Source: Bdellovibrionaceae bacterium UBA2339
GTDB taxonomy: Bacteria > Bdellovibrionota > Bdellovibrionia > Bdellovibrionales > JAMPXM01
Length of the DNA stretch: 64,000 nt
Assembly (NCBI GenBank): GCA_002344785.1
Contig: DDUL01000033.1
Coordinates: 1 to 64,000, forward strand
Reading direction: 5' to 3'
In this document: positions 16,968 to 25,439 of the stretch, one piece after another
How positions within the stretch are numbered: the stretch's first letter is position 1
How the letters are laid out: each line of letters starts with the position of its first letter
Notes under the pieces: generated by a model
What the model was told of the DNA's origin: nothing
Databases searched by the model: none
Seen by the model: only the letters and a program-made list of their open reading frames with translations
Made by a program: the position numbers and the translations under genes

Positions 16968-17068
16968 GAAACTGAAAATCCGTGCGAGGCACGTCAGCTG
17001 GTCACGTTCCTTGATGTGGCTGAAGGCATGAGGCGGGACGCATCTCACTCATCTCATAGAGGTACTTC

Positions 17069-18433
17069 ATGAAGTTTGTACGATGGTTCAAAACTCAACA
17101 GCTCACTCTTCAAGCGACGGCCTCGCCAGCGAACTCAAATCCGCCGTTCAATTTGAGTTATAAACTGAAGTTTTGGATCGGCGCCGCTGTCATGATGACG
17201 ACACTCACGGCTTGCGACGCCTTTCTCAACAAGACAGCCAAAAAATCCACCAACGATGCATCTCCGCGCGCGGCCTCAGAGACCAACCCGTTCTCCGCCG
17301 AAGATCTGCAGTATGAACAGGGTCCATTCACCGAGCGAAAAATGCTCATCAACATCGGCTTGAATGTCTTAGCTCCGGCGGTGAAGGCGTTCGCGGCTGA
17401 AGCTTCGATGCTCTCGCATCGTTTGGACCTAGCCTGTGGTGAATCAAGACGGAACTTGGATCGATCGGCTTGGAATGAAGCCATCGAGCAATGGAAGAAG
17501 AGCATGATTGCGTTCCACAAAGTGGACACGGCATCTATGGGCCCGACGGCGGAGCGCTCGTCTTCACTCTATGCTTGGCCCTACCTCAACAAGTGCAGTG
17601 TGGATCTCGCACTCATCGCTCACGCGCAAACGCCGGTGGCGAGTTTGGCCTCGCAAACCCCTCCCAACTTGCGTGGTTTGGGCGCTGTCGAGTATTTGCT
17701 CACTGAACCTACACTCAAGTCCGCTTGCCATCCTCGTGCGCAGCCGACCGCGGCTCAGTGGTCCGAAGCCGACGAGGCCAAGCGCTTGCTGGATCGTTGT
17801 CGCTACGCTCGAGTGCTGGCACAAGATCTTCAGAACCAAGCCCAGTACGTCGCGCAGGCCTGGAATCCCTCGCAGAGAAACTTCACCAAGTCCATGGTCG
17901 ACGGCACAGCTTACCCGGATGTCGCACATGCCACCAATGCGCTCACCGATGCCATGTTCTCCATCATGAGTGTTAAGGATCAGCGACTGGGCCGAGTGCT
18001 GGGACTGCACAAAGATTGCGGCAAGGACTCATGCCCCGAATCGATTGAACATCGTGATGCGGATCTAGCGCTCAAAGCTTACACGCAGCGCCTTCGCCAA
18101 ATTCGCGAGATCTTCACGGGCCGCGAAGGCTTTGGTCTTGATGACTTGCTGATCAGCAAAGGCCATGCGGAAGTCGCTCGGCGCTTTCTCGAGTTACTCG
18201 ATCAAGCGCAACAAAGTCTCGAACTTGAGTCTCAATCACCTTGGGCCTCGCGAGTCGAAGCCCTGCAAGGCGCAAAGGCTGAAGCATGCAAAGCCTCCAC
18301 CAGCAAAGATCGTCGCGACTCGCTCTGCGCGGCGCACGCCGATCTCCGCGAAGTCGCCAGCTACTTCAAGATTCAAGTTCTCACCGCACTTGCTCTTCGA
18401 CAGCCACCCAGCTACCAAGGCGACAATGATTAA
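17069..18433 (+). CDS. Imelysin-family (M75) iron-uptake lipoprotein
   Basis: The product is 454 aa. The lipobox LTAC follows a hydrophobic core (LKFWIGAAVMMTT). An unusually long 35-residue lead precedes it, so the true start may lie further in. The imelysin fold is shown by LDLACGESRRNLDRSAW, AWNEAIEQWKKSMIAF, SSLYAWPYLNKCSVD and NLRGLGAVEYLLTEP. The last is where the GxHxxE motif of other members lies; here the His is Gly (GLGAVE), as in the lipoprotein branch. Members work in haem or iron uptake rather than proteolysis. Its stop overlaps the start of the receptor gene by eight bases. Confidence 0.85.
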   Translation: MKFVRWFKTQQLTLQATASPANSNPPFNLSYKLKFWIGAAVMMTTLTACDAFLNKTAKKSTNDASPRAASETNPFSAEDLQYEQGPFTERKMLINIGLNVLAPAVKAFAAEASMLSHRLDLACGESRRNLDRSAWNEAIEQWKKSMIAFHKVDTASMGPTAERSSSLYAWPYLNKCSVDLALIAHAQTPVASLASQTPPNLRGLGAVEYLLTEPTLKSACHPRAQPTAAQWSEADEAKRLLDRCRYARVLAQDLQNQAQYVAQAWNPSQRNFTKSMVDGTAYPDVAHATNALTDAMFSIMSVKDQRLGRVLGLHKDCGKDSCPESIEHRDADLALKAYTQRLRQIREIFTGREGFGLDDLLISKGHAEVARRFLELLDQAQQSLELESQSPWASRVEALQGAKAEACKASTSKDRRDSLCAAHADLREVASYFKIQVLTALALRQPPSYQGDND

Positions 18434-20648
18434 GCGCGCTTCGAGATTTCATCTAGGTAGTGGACTCAAATTGAAATTGAGTCTGCTCGCCTTTGTGGCG
18501 CCATTGTCGATGGCCCTAGCGTCCGACACGACCCAAGAGCCCGAGTCCACAGTCACTGAGCTCGATACGCTACGTGTGTTGGGCGGCCAGCGATCGGATC
18601 TCACCCAGCCCACGAGCCCACGCACTCTGCCGCCGCGAAAGCTTGAAGAATTGCAAACGACGGATCTGCACAAAGTTCTTCAGCACATTCCAGGTGCCTA
18701 TGTTCGCCAAGAAGAGGGTGAAGGCCTGCGACCCAATGTCGGGCTTCGAGGCACCAATCCCGATCGCTCAAAAAAAGTCGTCTGGCTTGAAGATCATGTG
18801 TTGGTGGGGCCCGCGCCTTACTCCGCGCCTGCGGCCTACTACACCCCCAGCCTCCTCCACACCGAAAGCCTTGATGTGATGCAGGGCTTTGCGGCCATTC
18901 ATCACGGTCCAAACTCTATCGGTGGCGCCTTACACTCACGAAGCTATGCTGTGCCGACGTCCGCCGACCGCGAGAATTTTGTGGAAGTTGCAGGCGGAAG
19001 TTTCGCGACAGCCAAGCTCAAGTCCTTAGTTCGTGGCGCGACACCTTGGGGTGGCTATGCGATCAGCCTCGGTCGGCAGCAGAGTGCGGGATTCAAGAGG
19101 CTCGACGGTGGCGGCAACGTCGGCTTTGAACAGAACGACATTGTGGCCAAATTGAAGTGGCAGCTTCAGACCGAACACAGTTTGCAGCTCAAGCTTGGCT
19201 TTGCGAATGAGGACTCGCGTGAAACTTACTTGGGACTGACCGAAGACGACTTCTTTGCGCAACCGGATCGGCGATATGCCGCTTCGGCGTTGGACCAAAT
19301 GCGCTGGCAGCGCCATGCCATCCAGCTCACACATGAGTGGTTACTGCCGAATTCGAGTGTCCTCTCGACCGATGCCTACTCTCATCAACTGGACCGAACA
19401 TGGTATCGCCTGGATCGCTTTCGAGACAGCAGTGTCAACTTGCGCGCGATCCTCGCGCAGCCAACGGGCACGAACCAACTTTTCTACGACGTGCTTCGTG
19501 GGCAATCCGACTCCTCAGGGCTTGGCGCCAATGGTGATTTGTTTGTCGCCAACAATGAACGGCATTTTCTGTCACAAGGTGTGCAAACACGTTGGATCGG
19601 TGAAAGCGCCGATCACTCCTGGCAAGGCACTTTGCGATGGCATCGCGACTCCATCGACCGAGACCATCGCTTCGACGTGGCGCAAATGAACGGCGGACGC
19701 CTTCAGGCCCTCGCCAACTCACGAAGCATCGACAAACAAAATCGCGAGGCCACAACGGCATGGCTTGCGAGCCTTCAAGACGATTGGCGAATCCAAAACT
19801 GGGTACTGACCGGTGTCATGCGCTACGAAATGGCCGAGTTCGCCTACACGGATGCGCTCAATGCCTCACTCAATAAGTCGCGGCGCGATTCGGTTTGGGT
19901 GCCTGGCCTCGGCGCTCTCTATCAATTGTCGGAAGACACCAGTCTTCGAGCGAGCGTGAATCGCGCGGTGACTTTGGCGGGTTTGGATGCTCAAGGCCGC
20001 GAACGTCGCGAAGAAAGTCTCAACACCGAGCTGGCGCTCAAGCACTTCTCGGGCGACGACTCATGGCAAGCGGATCTTGTTTACTTTCGCAACGACTATC
20101 AAAACCTCACGGGCACTTGCACCTCCTCAACGGGCTGTGCCTCTTCGCAACTCGATCAGCAGTTCAACGGCGGGCGAGCTCTCGTGCATGGTCTAGAAGC
20201 GCGAATGGCAAACGGCTGGAGCGCGTGGGGGATTTGGTTTCCGATCACCTTGAATCTCACGAGTCTCGAAGCGCGTTTCGCGGAGGACTTCGTCTCCGAC
20301 TCTGCGGAGTGGGGGATCGGGCAAATCCGCGCTGGTGATCCCTTGCCTTACGTGCCGCAGTTTCGCGCGCAGCTCAACGTCGGCGCCCAGCGAGGGGCTT
20401 GGAATCACGATTTGGATCTAAGCTACCAAAGTGAAACTGCGGATCAAAGTGCCGCGCAAAATCGAATCAACATCGCGGCCTATGGAATCGTGGGCTGGTC
20501 CACGCGTTACAAATTCAACGACGCTTGGTCGATGCAATTTCGTGGCGACAATCTTTTAGGTAAGGACCACGTCGTCGCCGCGCGGCCCTTCGGATTTCGC
20601 CCCGGAAAGCCGCGCAGTCTCAGCCTCAGCTTGACCGCGGCTTTCTAA
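18426..20648 (+). CDS. TonB-dependent outer-membrane receptor (FecA-like)
   Basis: The product is 740 aa. The ATG at 18426 overlaps the imelysin stop and is chosen because a signal peptide follows (LKLKLSLLAFVAPLSMALA); a longer frame from 18165 is an unlikely extension. After a TonB-box-like stretch (STVTELDTLRVLGG) come a plug domain (HIPGAYVRQEEGEGLRPNVG, then RGTNPDRSKKV and GPAPYSAPAAYYTPS) and a beta-barrel with a terminal aromatic residue (SLTAAF). The plug sequence matches the FecA/Fe(III)-dicitrate type. Together with the upstream genes it would import chelated ferric iron. Confidence 0.9.
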   Translation: MIKRASRFHLGSGLKLKLSLLAFVAPLSMALASDTTQEPESTVTELDTLRVLGGQRSDLTQPTSPRTLPPRKLEELQTTDLHKVLQHIPGAYVRQEEGEGLRPNVGLRGTNPDRSKKVVWLEDHVLVGPAPYSAPAAYYTPSLLHTESLDVMQGFAAIHHGPNSIGGALHSRSYAVPTSADRENFVEVAGGSFATAKLKSLVRGATPWGGYAISLGRQQSAGFKRLDGGGNVGFEQNDIVAKLKWQLQTEHSLQLKLGFANEDSRETYLGLTEDDFFAQPDRRYAASALDQMRWQRHAIQLTHEWLLPNSSVLSTDAYSHQLDRTWYRLDRFRDSSVNLRAILAQPTGTNQLFYDVLRGQSDSSGLGANGDLFVANNERHFLSQGVQTRWIGESADHSWQGTLRWHRDSIDRDHRFDVAQMNGGRLQALANSRSIDKQNREATTAWLASLQDDWRIQNWVLTGVMRYEMAEFAYTDALNASLNKSRRDSVWVPGLGALYQLSEDTSLRASVNRAVTLAGLDAQGRERREESLNTELALKHFSGDDSWQADLVYFRNDYQNLTGTCTSSTGCASSQLDQQFNGGRALVHGLEARMANGWSAWGIWFPITLNLTSLEARFAEDFVSDSAEWGIGQIRAGDPLPYVPQFRAQLNVGAQRGAWNHDLDLSYQSETADQSAAQNRINIAAYGIVGWSTRYKFNDAWSMQFRGDNLLGKDHVVAARPFGFRPGKPRSLSLSLTAAF

Positions 20649-20675
20649 GCAAATTTCATAAGAGACCGACGCCAC

Positions 20676-21104
20676 TCACTTCGGCTGAGTGCGAAGCATC
20701 TTTTCGACTTCGGAGACATGCAGCTCTTCTTCGCAGATCATCTCGCGCGCATACTCTTCCAGATAAATCGATTGGCCTTCGACCATCTTCAAGAGGGCTC
20801 GGAGATTCTCGAGCTGTGATCGCTCATGATCCAAGCTCTCTTTCAAAATATCGTTGAGAGAGTGCTTGTGGGTTTCGACCAACTTGCCAATCTTCAAACT
20901 CGGATGTCCACCCAGAGTCGTGATGTGTTCGCCCGCAACATGAGCGTGATCCAAAGACTCAGTCGCTTGATCGCGCAGCCACTTTACGATCGGAATGCGA
21001 TGATGCCCAAACACCATCAAGGCATAGTGCGAATAGCGAACAACGCCAGCGAGTTCGGTTTCCAAGATCTTGTTGAGCTGCTCAATAACTTTGTCTTCTT
21101 TCAC
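20676..21104 (-). CDS. bfr: Bacterioferritin-family iron storage protein
   Basis: The product is 142 aa with a GTG start at 21104 behind a GGGGG ribosome site. The four-helix ferritin fold carries the di-iron ligands in ETELAGVVRYSHYA (Glu), ATESLDHAHVAGEH (Glu/His), a central DHERSQLENL and the late EEELHVSEVEKM (Glu/His). It is slightly shorter than the usual bacterioferritin (about 155 aa). It stores iron as a ferric mineral core in the cytoplasm. It converges on the iron-uptake operon: the receptor stop is 28 bases from its own stop, a natural physiological pairing. Haem-binding Met cannot be assigned with confidence. Confidence 0.85.
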   Translation of the reverse strand: MKEDKVIEQLNKILETELAGVVRYSHYALMVFGHHRIPIVKWLRDQATESLDHAHVAGEHITTLGGHPSLKIGKLVETHKHSLNDILKESLDHERSQLENLRALLKMVEGQSIYLEEYAREMICEEELHVSEVEKMLRTQPK

Positions 21105-21227
21105 GCGAAACCCCCTTCGGCCTCAATTCGTTCACTTCGAAATCTCAATCAGGCCTCTATTCAAACACTCCTGGTCACGTCCGCCTAGCCTTGCACGCGA
21201 AGCGGGGCGGGGTGTCGATCTTCACAA

Positions 21228-21257
21228 AAAAGAAGGGCTCTCTGGCAAAGAGAGCCC
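21228..21257 (-). terminator. Intrinsic terminator
   Basis: GGGCTCTCT (21235-21243) and AGAGAGCCC (21249-21257) form a perfect 9-bp stem with a 5-nt loop. On the minus strand it is followed by TTCTTTTTTG. It should terminate the small secreted-protein gene to its right. Confidence 0.85.
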
Positions 21258-21401
21258 CTCGGGAAGTCTTCTTGTTCATGAAGTCTCAAAATCTCAGCGC
21301 GAAGCTTTCGACATCAAAATTCACGGCAAGAAGCCAAGTCAGTTTCAATTTATTCCAATCCAAATCACTTCAACGATTCATTCGCCTCATCAAAGTTGAG
21401 T

Positions 21402-21857
21402 TCAGGGAGCGAAGTCCTCAGCCACCAGGCAGCTCGCCTTCCACTCCTCAGGATCAATGATGTCTTGATCATCTTGACCCGACCAAGCGTCGCGCACTTC
21501 GCAGCGACCGTTGGCCTTGAGCTCGGCTGTCGCACCCGAGCAACCTGAACCATCACACCAAGTGTGATACTCAATGTGGCGTTGAGCTCGATCGCGGCAG
21601 CTCATCAAGCTGCCGCCGCGGATGTATTCGCGATACTCGCGAAGTCCGTCCACATCGCCCGGATTTTCGCGAGCGAAATCTCGGATCAAAACATACTGTG
21701 TGGCACCCAAGCAGTTCACTTCGACGCCATCGACCTTCGTCACTCGAGATGCGAAGTCTTCAGTGGCCGAGGCCCAAGCCTCAGACGATACATGGAACGC
21801 GAAAGTCCCACTCAAAATCGAAGCGCACAATACTCCGCTGCGGATAAATCGAAACAT
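21402..21857 (-). CDS. Small secreted cysteine-containing protein
   Basis: The product is 151 aa. The start at 21857 (MFRFIRSGVLCASILSGTFA) is chosen over 21950 because AGGAG lies just upstream and a signal peptide follows directly, cleaved near SSEAWA. The mature part has several cysteines (VNCLG, MSCRD, TWCDGSGCSGAT, GRCEV, ASCLV), an even pattern that suggests disulfides in the periplasm or outside. I recognise no family. It is followed by a strong terminator and reads in the same direction as another small secreted-protein gene upstream. Confidence 0.72.
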   Translation of the reverse strand: MFRFIRSGVLCASILSGTFAFHVSSEAWASATEDFASRVTKVDGVEVNCLGATQYVLIRDFARENPGDVDGLREYREYIRGGSLMSCRDRAQRHIEYHTWCDGSGCSGATAELKANGRCEVRDAWSGQDDQDIIDPEEWKASCLVAEDFAP

Positions 21858-22008
21858 AAGATCTCCTCGTTTTGGCGGCTGGGGCGGTGGAGGAATCTCT
21901 AGGCGATGCTCACAAAATTGGCGAGTTGGAATTTGGTCAAGACGCCACACTTTTCAGATTTCCCGCGACTTTGTAAAAGGCCGCGGGGGCGTCCCGATCA
22001 AGCCCAGC

Positions 22009-22464
22009 TTAGCGTGTGCGGCAGGCCCAATACTCACGCCCAATCTGCAAAACAGCTCCAGCAGGCTGGCGATGCAACGGGTGCTCCCACACGCTCACTT
22101 CAACGCGGCCGACTCGGCACTTATAGCCGCTCAAACGAAACTGGCTCGGCATGAAGCTCGGGCCACGTGCGCCAAAGTGAGGATGAGCGACGCATTCACC
22201 CAGGTCTTCGGAAACGATGGCTGCGTCTGTGGCGAGGCCCTCGGGCGTGATCACCAACGTGAGGCTCGCCTCAAACTTCAACAGATCTGCACCGGTGCGA
22301 GACTTAAGCACAATGGCTCCGGATGCTTGGGCTTCACGTTCGCAGGTCAACCGCAAGATTTGCGGCGCGCCAAATTCGGCCTTGGCATCTTGCACCGTCA
22401 CCATCGAGCCCAAAATCACCGATCCCCAAATTCCCACACACAATTTTACCCAAGACCTTTTCAT
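22009..22464 (-). CDS. Small secreted hypothetical protein
   Basis: The product is 151 aa. A signal peptide (MKRSWVKLCVGIWGSVILGS, cleaved near VQDAKA) leads to a mature domain with four cysteines (LTCERE, GECVAH, GYKCRV, WACRTR), probably two disulfides. I recognise no family. It ends 150 bp before the neighbouring cysteine-rich secreted protein, and the two may be related in role. Its promoter should lie in 22465-22600, next to the inverted-repeat element. Confidence 0.68.
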   Translation of the reverse strand: MKRSWVKLCVGIWGSVILGSMVTVQDAKAEFGAPQILRLTCEREAQASGAIVLKSRTGADLLKFEASLTLVITPEGLATDAAIVSEDLGECVAHPHFGARGPSFMPSQFRLSGYKCRVGRVEVSVWEHPLHRQPAGAVLQIGREYWACRTR

Positions 22465-22600
22465 GCGGCTTCACCTTCGTAGAGTTATCAGTTTCGCCAA
22501 TGCGCGTTTAACAATGCTTCTCTTAGCGGCTTCACTGCGCCGAGCCAATGAATTGCCGTGGGCTCGGAAAAAAGCCCTTACTGCCTATGAAAGAAGTTTT

Positions 22601-22880
22601 CAGCTGGCTCACTTGAGTGGTTGTGCTCGGGGACTTTCCCGACGGGTTCAGCCTCAAGGTTTTGCGTCCTGCGCCAAAGCCTCGAAGAGGATTCGAAGGG
22701 CGGTGGATGCCGAAGAGGCGCGGACGCAGGCCGCCCATACAGCGCCAATTGACCTTGAAAAAGGGCTCTCGGGATTCAAAAGCGGGTGGATCGGCAATGC
22801 GGTCTATTGCACCGGCCGTGGATCGGGCTTTCGCTCTGGCCACTTCATCGGATTCGACAACCACTCAAGTGAGCCAGCTG
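22601..22880. repeat. 280-bp inverted-repeat-bounded element upstream of ffh
   Basis: A perfect 24-nt inverted repeat (22601-22624 against 22857-22880; ends CAGCTGGCTCACTTGAG and its complement) bounds 232 nt. Inside lie nested helices: TCAAGGT/ACCTTGA (22654-22660 with 22752-22758) encloses GCGTCC-T-GCGCC/GGCGC-GGACGC (22664-22675 with 22717-22727, one bulge). Side hairpins are TCGGG/CCCGA (22627-22642) and GCAAT/ATTGC (22794-22810). No pseudoknot is needed. There is no flanking direct duplication that I can see. It could be a structured RNA or leader, or a MITE-like element; it lacks SRP RNA, RNase P RNA or tmRNA signatures. Confidence 0.72.
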
Positions 22881-22950
22881 GTCGAAGATTCGGGGGCCAC
22901 CCCATGGGCCCGCCGTGACTTTTGCGTCCCGGGTCAGTTAACTGCTTGGC

Positions 22951-24354
22951 ATGGCTATTTTTGAGTCTCTCAGCGACCGCTTACTCGGCAGTCTTAAGAA
23001 GCTTCGCGGTCAAAGTAAGATCAGCGAAGAAAACATTCAGGCGATCTTGCGCGAGATTCGCCTCTCCTTACTTGAGGCCGACGTCAATTTCAACGTTGTT
23101 AAAAGTTTCATCGATAATGTGAAGGCCAAGTCGATCGGCACCAACGTTCTCCAGGGCGTTGAGCCGGGGCAACAGTTCGTCAAAATCGTCCACGATGAGT
23201 TGGTGAGCATTTTGGGCGGTGATCAGGCGCCCTTGGATGTGAAAGGCGATAGCCAAAAACCCGGCCTAATTATGATGGTGGGACTGCAAGGCGCGGGGAA
23301 GACCACGACCTCGGCAAAGCTTGCGTTGCACATTCGCCAAAAATTCAAGAAGAAGCCGGGCCTCATTCCCGCCGATGTCTATCGACCCGCGGCGATCGAA
23401 CAGCTCAAGATGCTTGGCACAAATTTGAACGTGCCAGTGTATCCGAGTTCTCCTGCGGACTCGCCCGAGGTCATTCTGCAGAAGGCTTTGGTTTGGGCGC
23501 GCGAGCAAATGTGCGAAGTGCTGATTCTCGATACCGCCGGCCGATCGCAAATTGACGACGCATTGATGGGCGAGCTTGAGAAGCTCAAGAACATAGCTGA
23601 ACCGCGCGAAATTTTGCTCGTCGCTGACGCGATGTTGGGACAGCAGTCCGTCAATGTTGCCGAAGGCTTTCACAAGCGTCTGAGCCTGACCGGACTTGTG
23701 CTCACTAAAGTCGATGGCGATGCGCGAGGCGGGGCGGCGCTCTCCATTCGCCAGGCGACGGGTGTGCCCATCAAGTTTTTGGGCATTGGCGAGAAGTCGG
23801 ATGCTCTGGAGGTTTTCCATCCGGATCGGTTGGCGAGTCGAATTTTGGATATGGGTGATGTGCTCTCACTGGTCGAAAAGGCTCAAGAGGTCATCGACGA
23901 GAAGCAGGCGATGGAATCCGCCAAAAAGATCGCCAAGAACCAGTTCACAATGGATGACTTTCTGGCGCAGCTTCAGATGCTCAAAAAGATGGGCGGCTTG
24001 AGCTCAATTCTCGGTATGCTCCCCGGAGCCGGGCAAATGATGAAGCAGCTCGAGGGCCAGGCATTACCGGACCGGGAACTGAAGAAGATTGAGGCCATCA
24101 TCAGGTCCATGACCAAAGAAGAACGGGCGGATCACCGAATCCTCAATGGCTCGCGAAGGGCTCGAATTGCGCGGGGGTCGGGGACCGAGGTCTCTGACAT
24201 CAACAAGTTCATTAAGCAGTTTGAACAATCTCAGAAGATGATGAGCCAAATGATGAAGATGGGGTTAGGACGCGGCGGGGGCATGCCTGGAATGCCCGGC
24301 ATGCCGGGTATGGGTCGAGGTCGCGGAGGATTTAATCCGCGCCGGCCCTTCTAG
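22951..24354 (+). CDS. ffh: Signal recognition particle protein Ffh
   Basis: The product is 467 aa. It has the N domain (MAIFESLSDRLLGSLKKLRG), then the GTPase G domain with GLQGAGKTTTSAKLA (G1), DTAGRSQID (G3) and TKVDGDARGGAALS (G4), then the Met-rich M domain (MDDFLAQLQMLKKMGGLSSI, later HRILNGSRRARIARGSG). The tail is Gly/Met/Arg-rich (GMPGMPGMPG). With SRP RNA it targets nascent membrane and secreted proteins to the inner membrane. No SRP RNA gene is visible nearby. It is the first gene of the ffh-rpsP-khpA stretch. Confidence 0.97.
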   Translation: MAIFESLSDRLLGSLKKLRGQSKISEENIQAILREIRLSLLEADVNFNVVKSFIDNVKAKSIGTNVLQGVEPGQQFVKIVHDELVSILGGDQAPLDVKGDSQKPGLIMMVGLQGAGKTTTSAKLALHIRQKFKKKPGLIPADVYRPAAIEQLKMLGTNLNVPVYPSSPADSPEVILQKALVWAREQMCEVLILDTAGRSQIDDALMGELEKLKNIAEPREILLVADAMLGQQSVNVAEGFHKRLSLTGLVLTKVDGDARGGAALSIRQATGVPIKFLGIGEKSDALEVFHPDRLASRILDMGDVLSLVEKAQEVIDEKQAMESAKKIAKNQFTMDDFLAQLQMLKKMGGLSSILGMLPGAGQMMKQLEGQALPDRELKKIEAIIRSMTKEERADHRILNGSRRARIARGSGTEVSDINKFIKQFEQSQKMMSQMMKMGLGRGGGMPGMPGMPGMGRGRGGFNPRRPF

Positions 24355-24715
24355 TTTCTTCCTAAAGCCGTTGGCCTTGAGGGCTGGGTTGCTGCTACGA
24401 TCGGCTGTTTTTAGGCTCACTTCAGCGTCAGCTTCTGCTCATGAGAGGGTCAGAGTTTCAGCTTGTCCTGGCACAGCACGCAGGGTAAAACCGTGGGCTC
24501 GCCGTTTGGGATCGCGACGTTTGTGGCTGTCTATGGGCGGTGGGCTGTATTGGAATCCGTATTGGATTCTGTAGTGAAATGTTGTTTTGAGACTCTCAGG
24601 ACTTGAGAGTTTAACTAAGCGACTTGAAGTTCAAGATGAGGTCTACGAGCGGTGTAAGTGCCCGTCTGCGTAGGAGCCTGAGAACTTCAAGTCTTGGATG
24701 AAGAGAGAGGTTTCC
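24355..24715 (+). other. ffh-rpsP intergenic region
   Basis: There is no convincing gene in these 361 bases. It holds a short hairpin (ACTCTCA with TGAGAGT around 24594-24612) and, next to rpsP, the inverted-repeat leader described separately. A promoter for rpsP is likely here, but I could not fix its boxes. Confidence 0.5.
24621..24693 (+). promoter_or_regulatory. Structured rpsP leader (candidate r-protein regulatory RNA)
   Basis: GACTTGAAGTTC (24621-24632) and GAACTTCAAGTC (24682-24693) form a perfect 12-bp closing stem. Inside, CTACG and CGTAG (about 24643-24672) can pair. The structure ends just before the purine-rich ribosome site of rpsP. The placement suggests a leader that could control S16 synthesis, for example by binding S16, but no known consensus was recognised. 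Confidence 0.55.
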
Positions 24716-24964
24716 GTGGTCGTTATTCGTTTGGCACGGGGCGGTTCTAAAAAGCGCCCGAAGTACCGCGTGACAGTGGCTGATTCGCGCCAGTGGGTTA
24801 AAGGCAAATTCCTTGAGGTGATCGGATCCTTCAATCCGAATCCCCGCGGCGACGAAAAGGAATTGGTTCTCGACCTTGAGCGTGCTCAAGCTTGGATCAA
24901 GCAGGGAGCTCAACCTTCCGAAACGGTTCAGACTTTGATCCGTCGCGCTTCGGCGAAGGCTTGA
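24716..24964 (+). CDS. rpsP: 30S ribosomal protein S16
   Basis: The product is 82 aa. The GTG at 24716 gives the canonical start (VVVIRLARGGSKKRPKYRV). An ATG at 24698 in frame would add six residues and would bury the AGAGAGAGG ribosome site in coding sequence, so GTG is preferred. The conserved segments VADSRQWVKGKFLEVIGSFN and LDLERAQAWIKQGAQP fit S16 of normal length. It is part of the small ribosomal subunit and is followed by khpA. Confidence 0.93.
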   Translation: MVVIRLARGGSKKRPKYRVTVADSRQWVKGKFLEVIGSFNPNPRGDEKELVLDLERAQAWIKQGAQPSETVQTLIRRASAKA

Positions 24965-25005
24965 TCGCTTCTGATTTCGTGCGAACATGTCGCAGAGGGG
25001 GCAAC

Positions 25006-25257
25006 ATGGGTGGCAATCCGTCGAGTCTGAAGGATCTGGTCGAGTTCATGGCAAAATCGCTCGTCGACTTTCCAGATCAGGTGGAAGTCACGGAGATCGT
25101 CGGTGAACAGACGACTGTGCTTGAATTGCGAGTGGCAAAGGAAGACCTCGGTAAAGTGATCGGCAAACAAGGCCGAACAGCCCGAAGCCTCCGCACCGTG
25201 CTGATTGCCGCCAGCACTAAGCTTAAAAAGCGCTCGGTGCTTGAGATCGTTGAGTAG
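25006..25257 (+). CDS. khpA: KH-domain RNA-binding protein KhpA
   Basis: The product is 83 aa. The ATG at 25006 follows an AGAGGGGG ribosome site 41 bases after rpsP. The KH signature is in the middle (EDLGKVIGKQGRTARSLRTV, with the GKxG loop). KhpA proteins bind RNA, often with KhpB/Jag, and sit between rpsP and rimM in many genomes, as here. A terminator follows, so it is probably the last gene of its transcript. Confidence 0.93.
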   Translation: MGGNPSSLKDLVEFMAKSLVDFPDQVEVTEIVGEQTTVLELRVAKEDLGKVIGKQGRTARSLRTVLIAASTKLKKRSVLEIVE

Positions 25258-25342
25258 GTTCTCGCCTCGCATCGCTCGGGCACTCCGGATCTTGGTGTGC
25301 CGCTGAGTTTGGTGGAATGCGCAGAAACCGGGAGTTGAAGTT

Positions 25343-25374
25343 GGGGGTGGACGATGGTCCTCCCCATTTTTTTT
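25343..25374 (+). terminator. Intrinsic terminator after khpA
   Basis: GGGGGTGGAC and GTCCTCCCC pair with one mismatch around a short loop (25343-25365), directly followed by A and eight T (25367-25374). It separates the rpsP-khpA unit from rimM. Confidence 0.82.
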
Positions 25375-25439
25375 GCTCCAAATGTTCGATGCCTGAGAAG
25401 TTTACCCCAGATGTCTACTGTAGATGTAAGGAGCTTTAG

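Noticed and set aside
16981..16993. CGTGC-GAG-GCACG hairpin after tonB
   Set aside because: The stem is only five pairs with a 3-nt loop and there is no T-run, so I do not call it a terminator.
20673..20691. CACTCA/TGAGTG hairpin at the bfr stop
   Set aside because: Six pairs inside coding sequence without a T-run; could be chance.
22601..22880. SRP RNA, RNase P RNA or tmRNA identity
   Set aside because: I searched by eye for the GGAAGNAGC-type SRP loop, the RNase P GAGGAAAGTCC core and the tmRNA ends, and found none.
22217..22964. Several open frames on both strands across the ffh-upstream element
   Set aside because: Their composition is Arg/Pro/Ser-rich, and both strands encode the same TTTQVSQL only because they cross the inverted repeat. 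The helices explain the region better.
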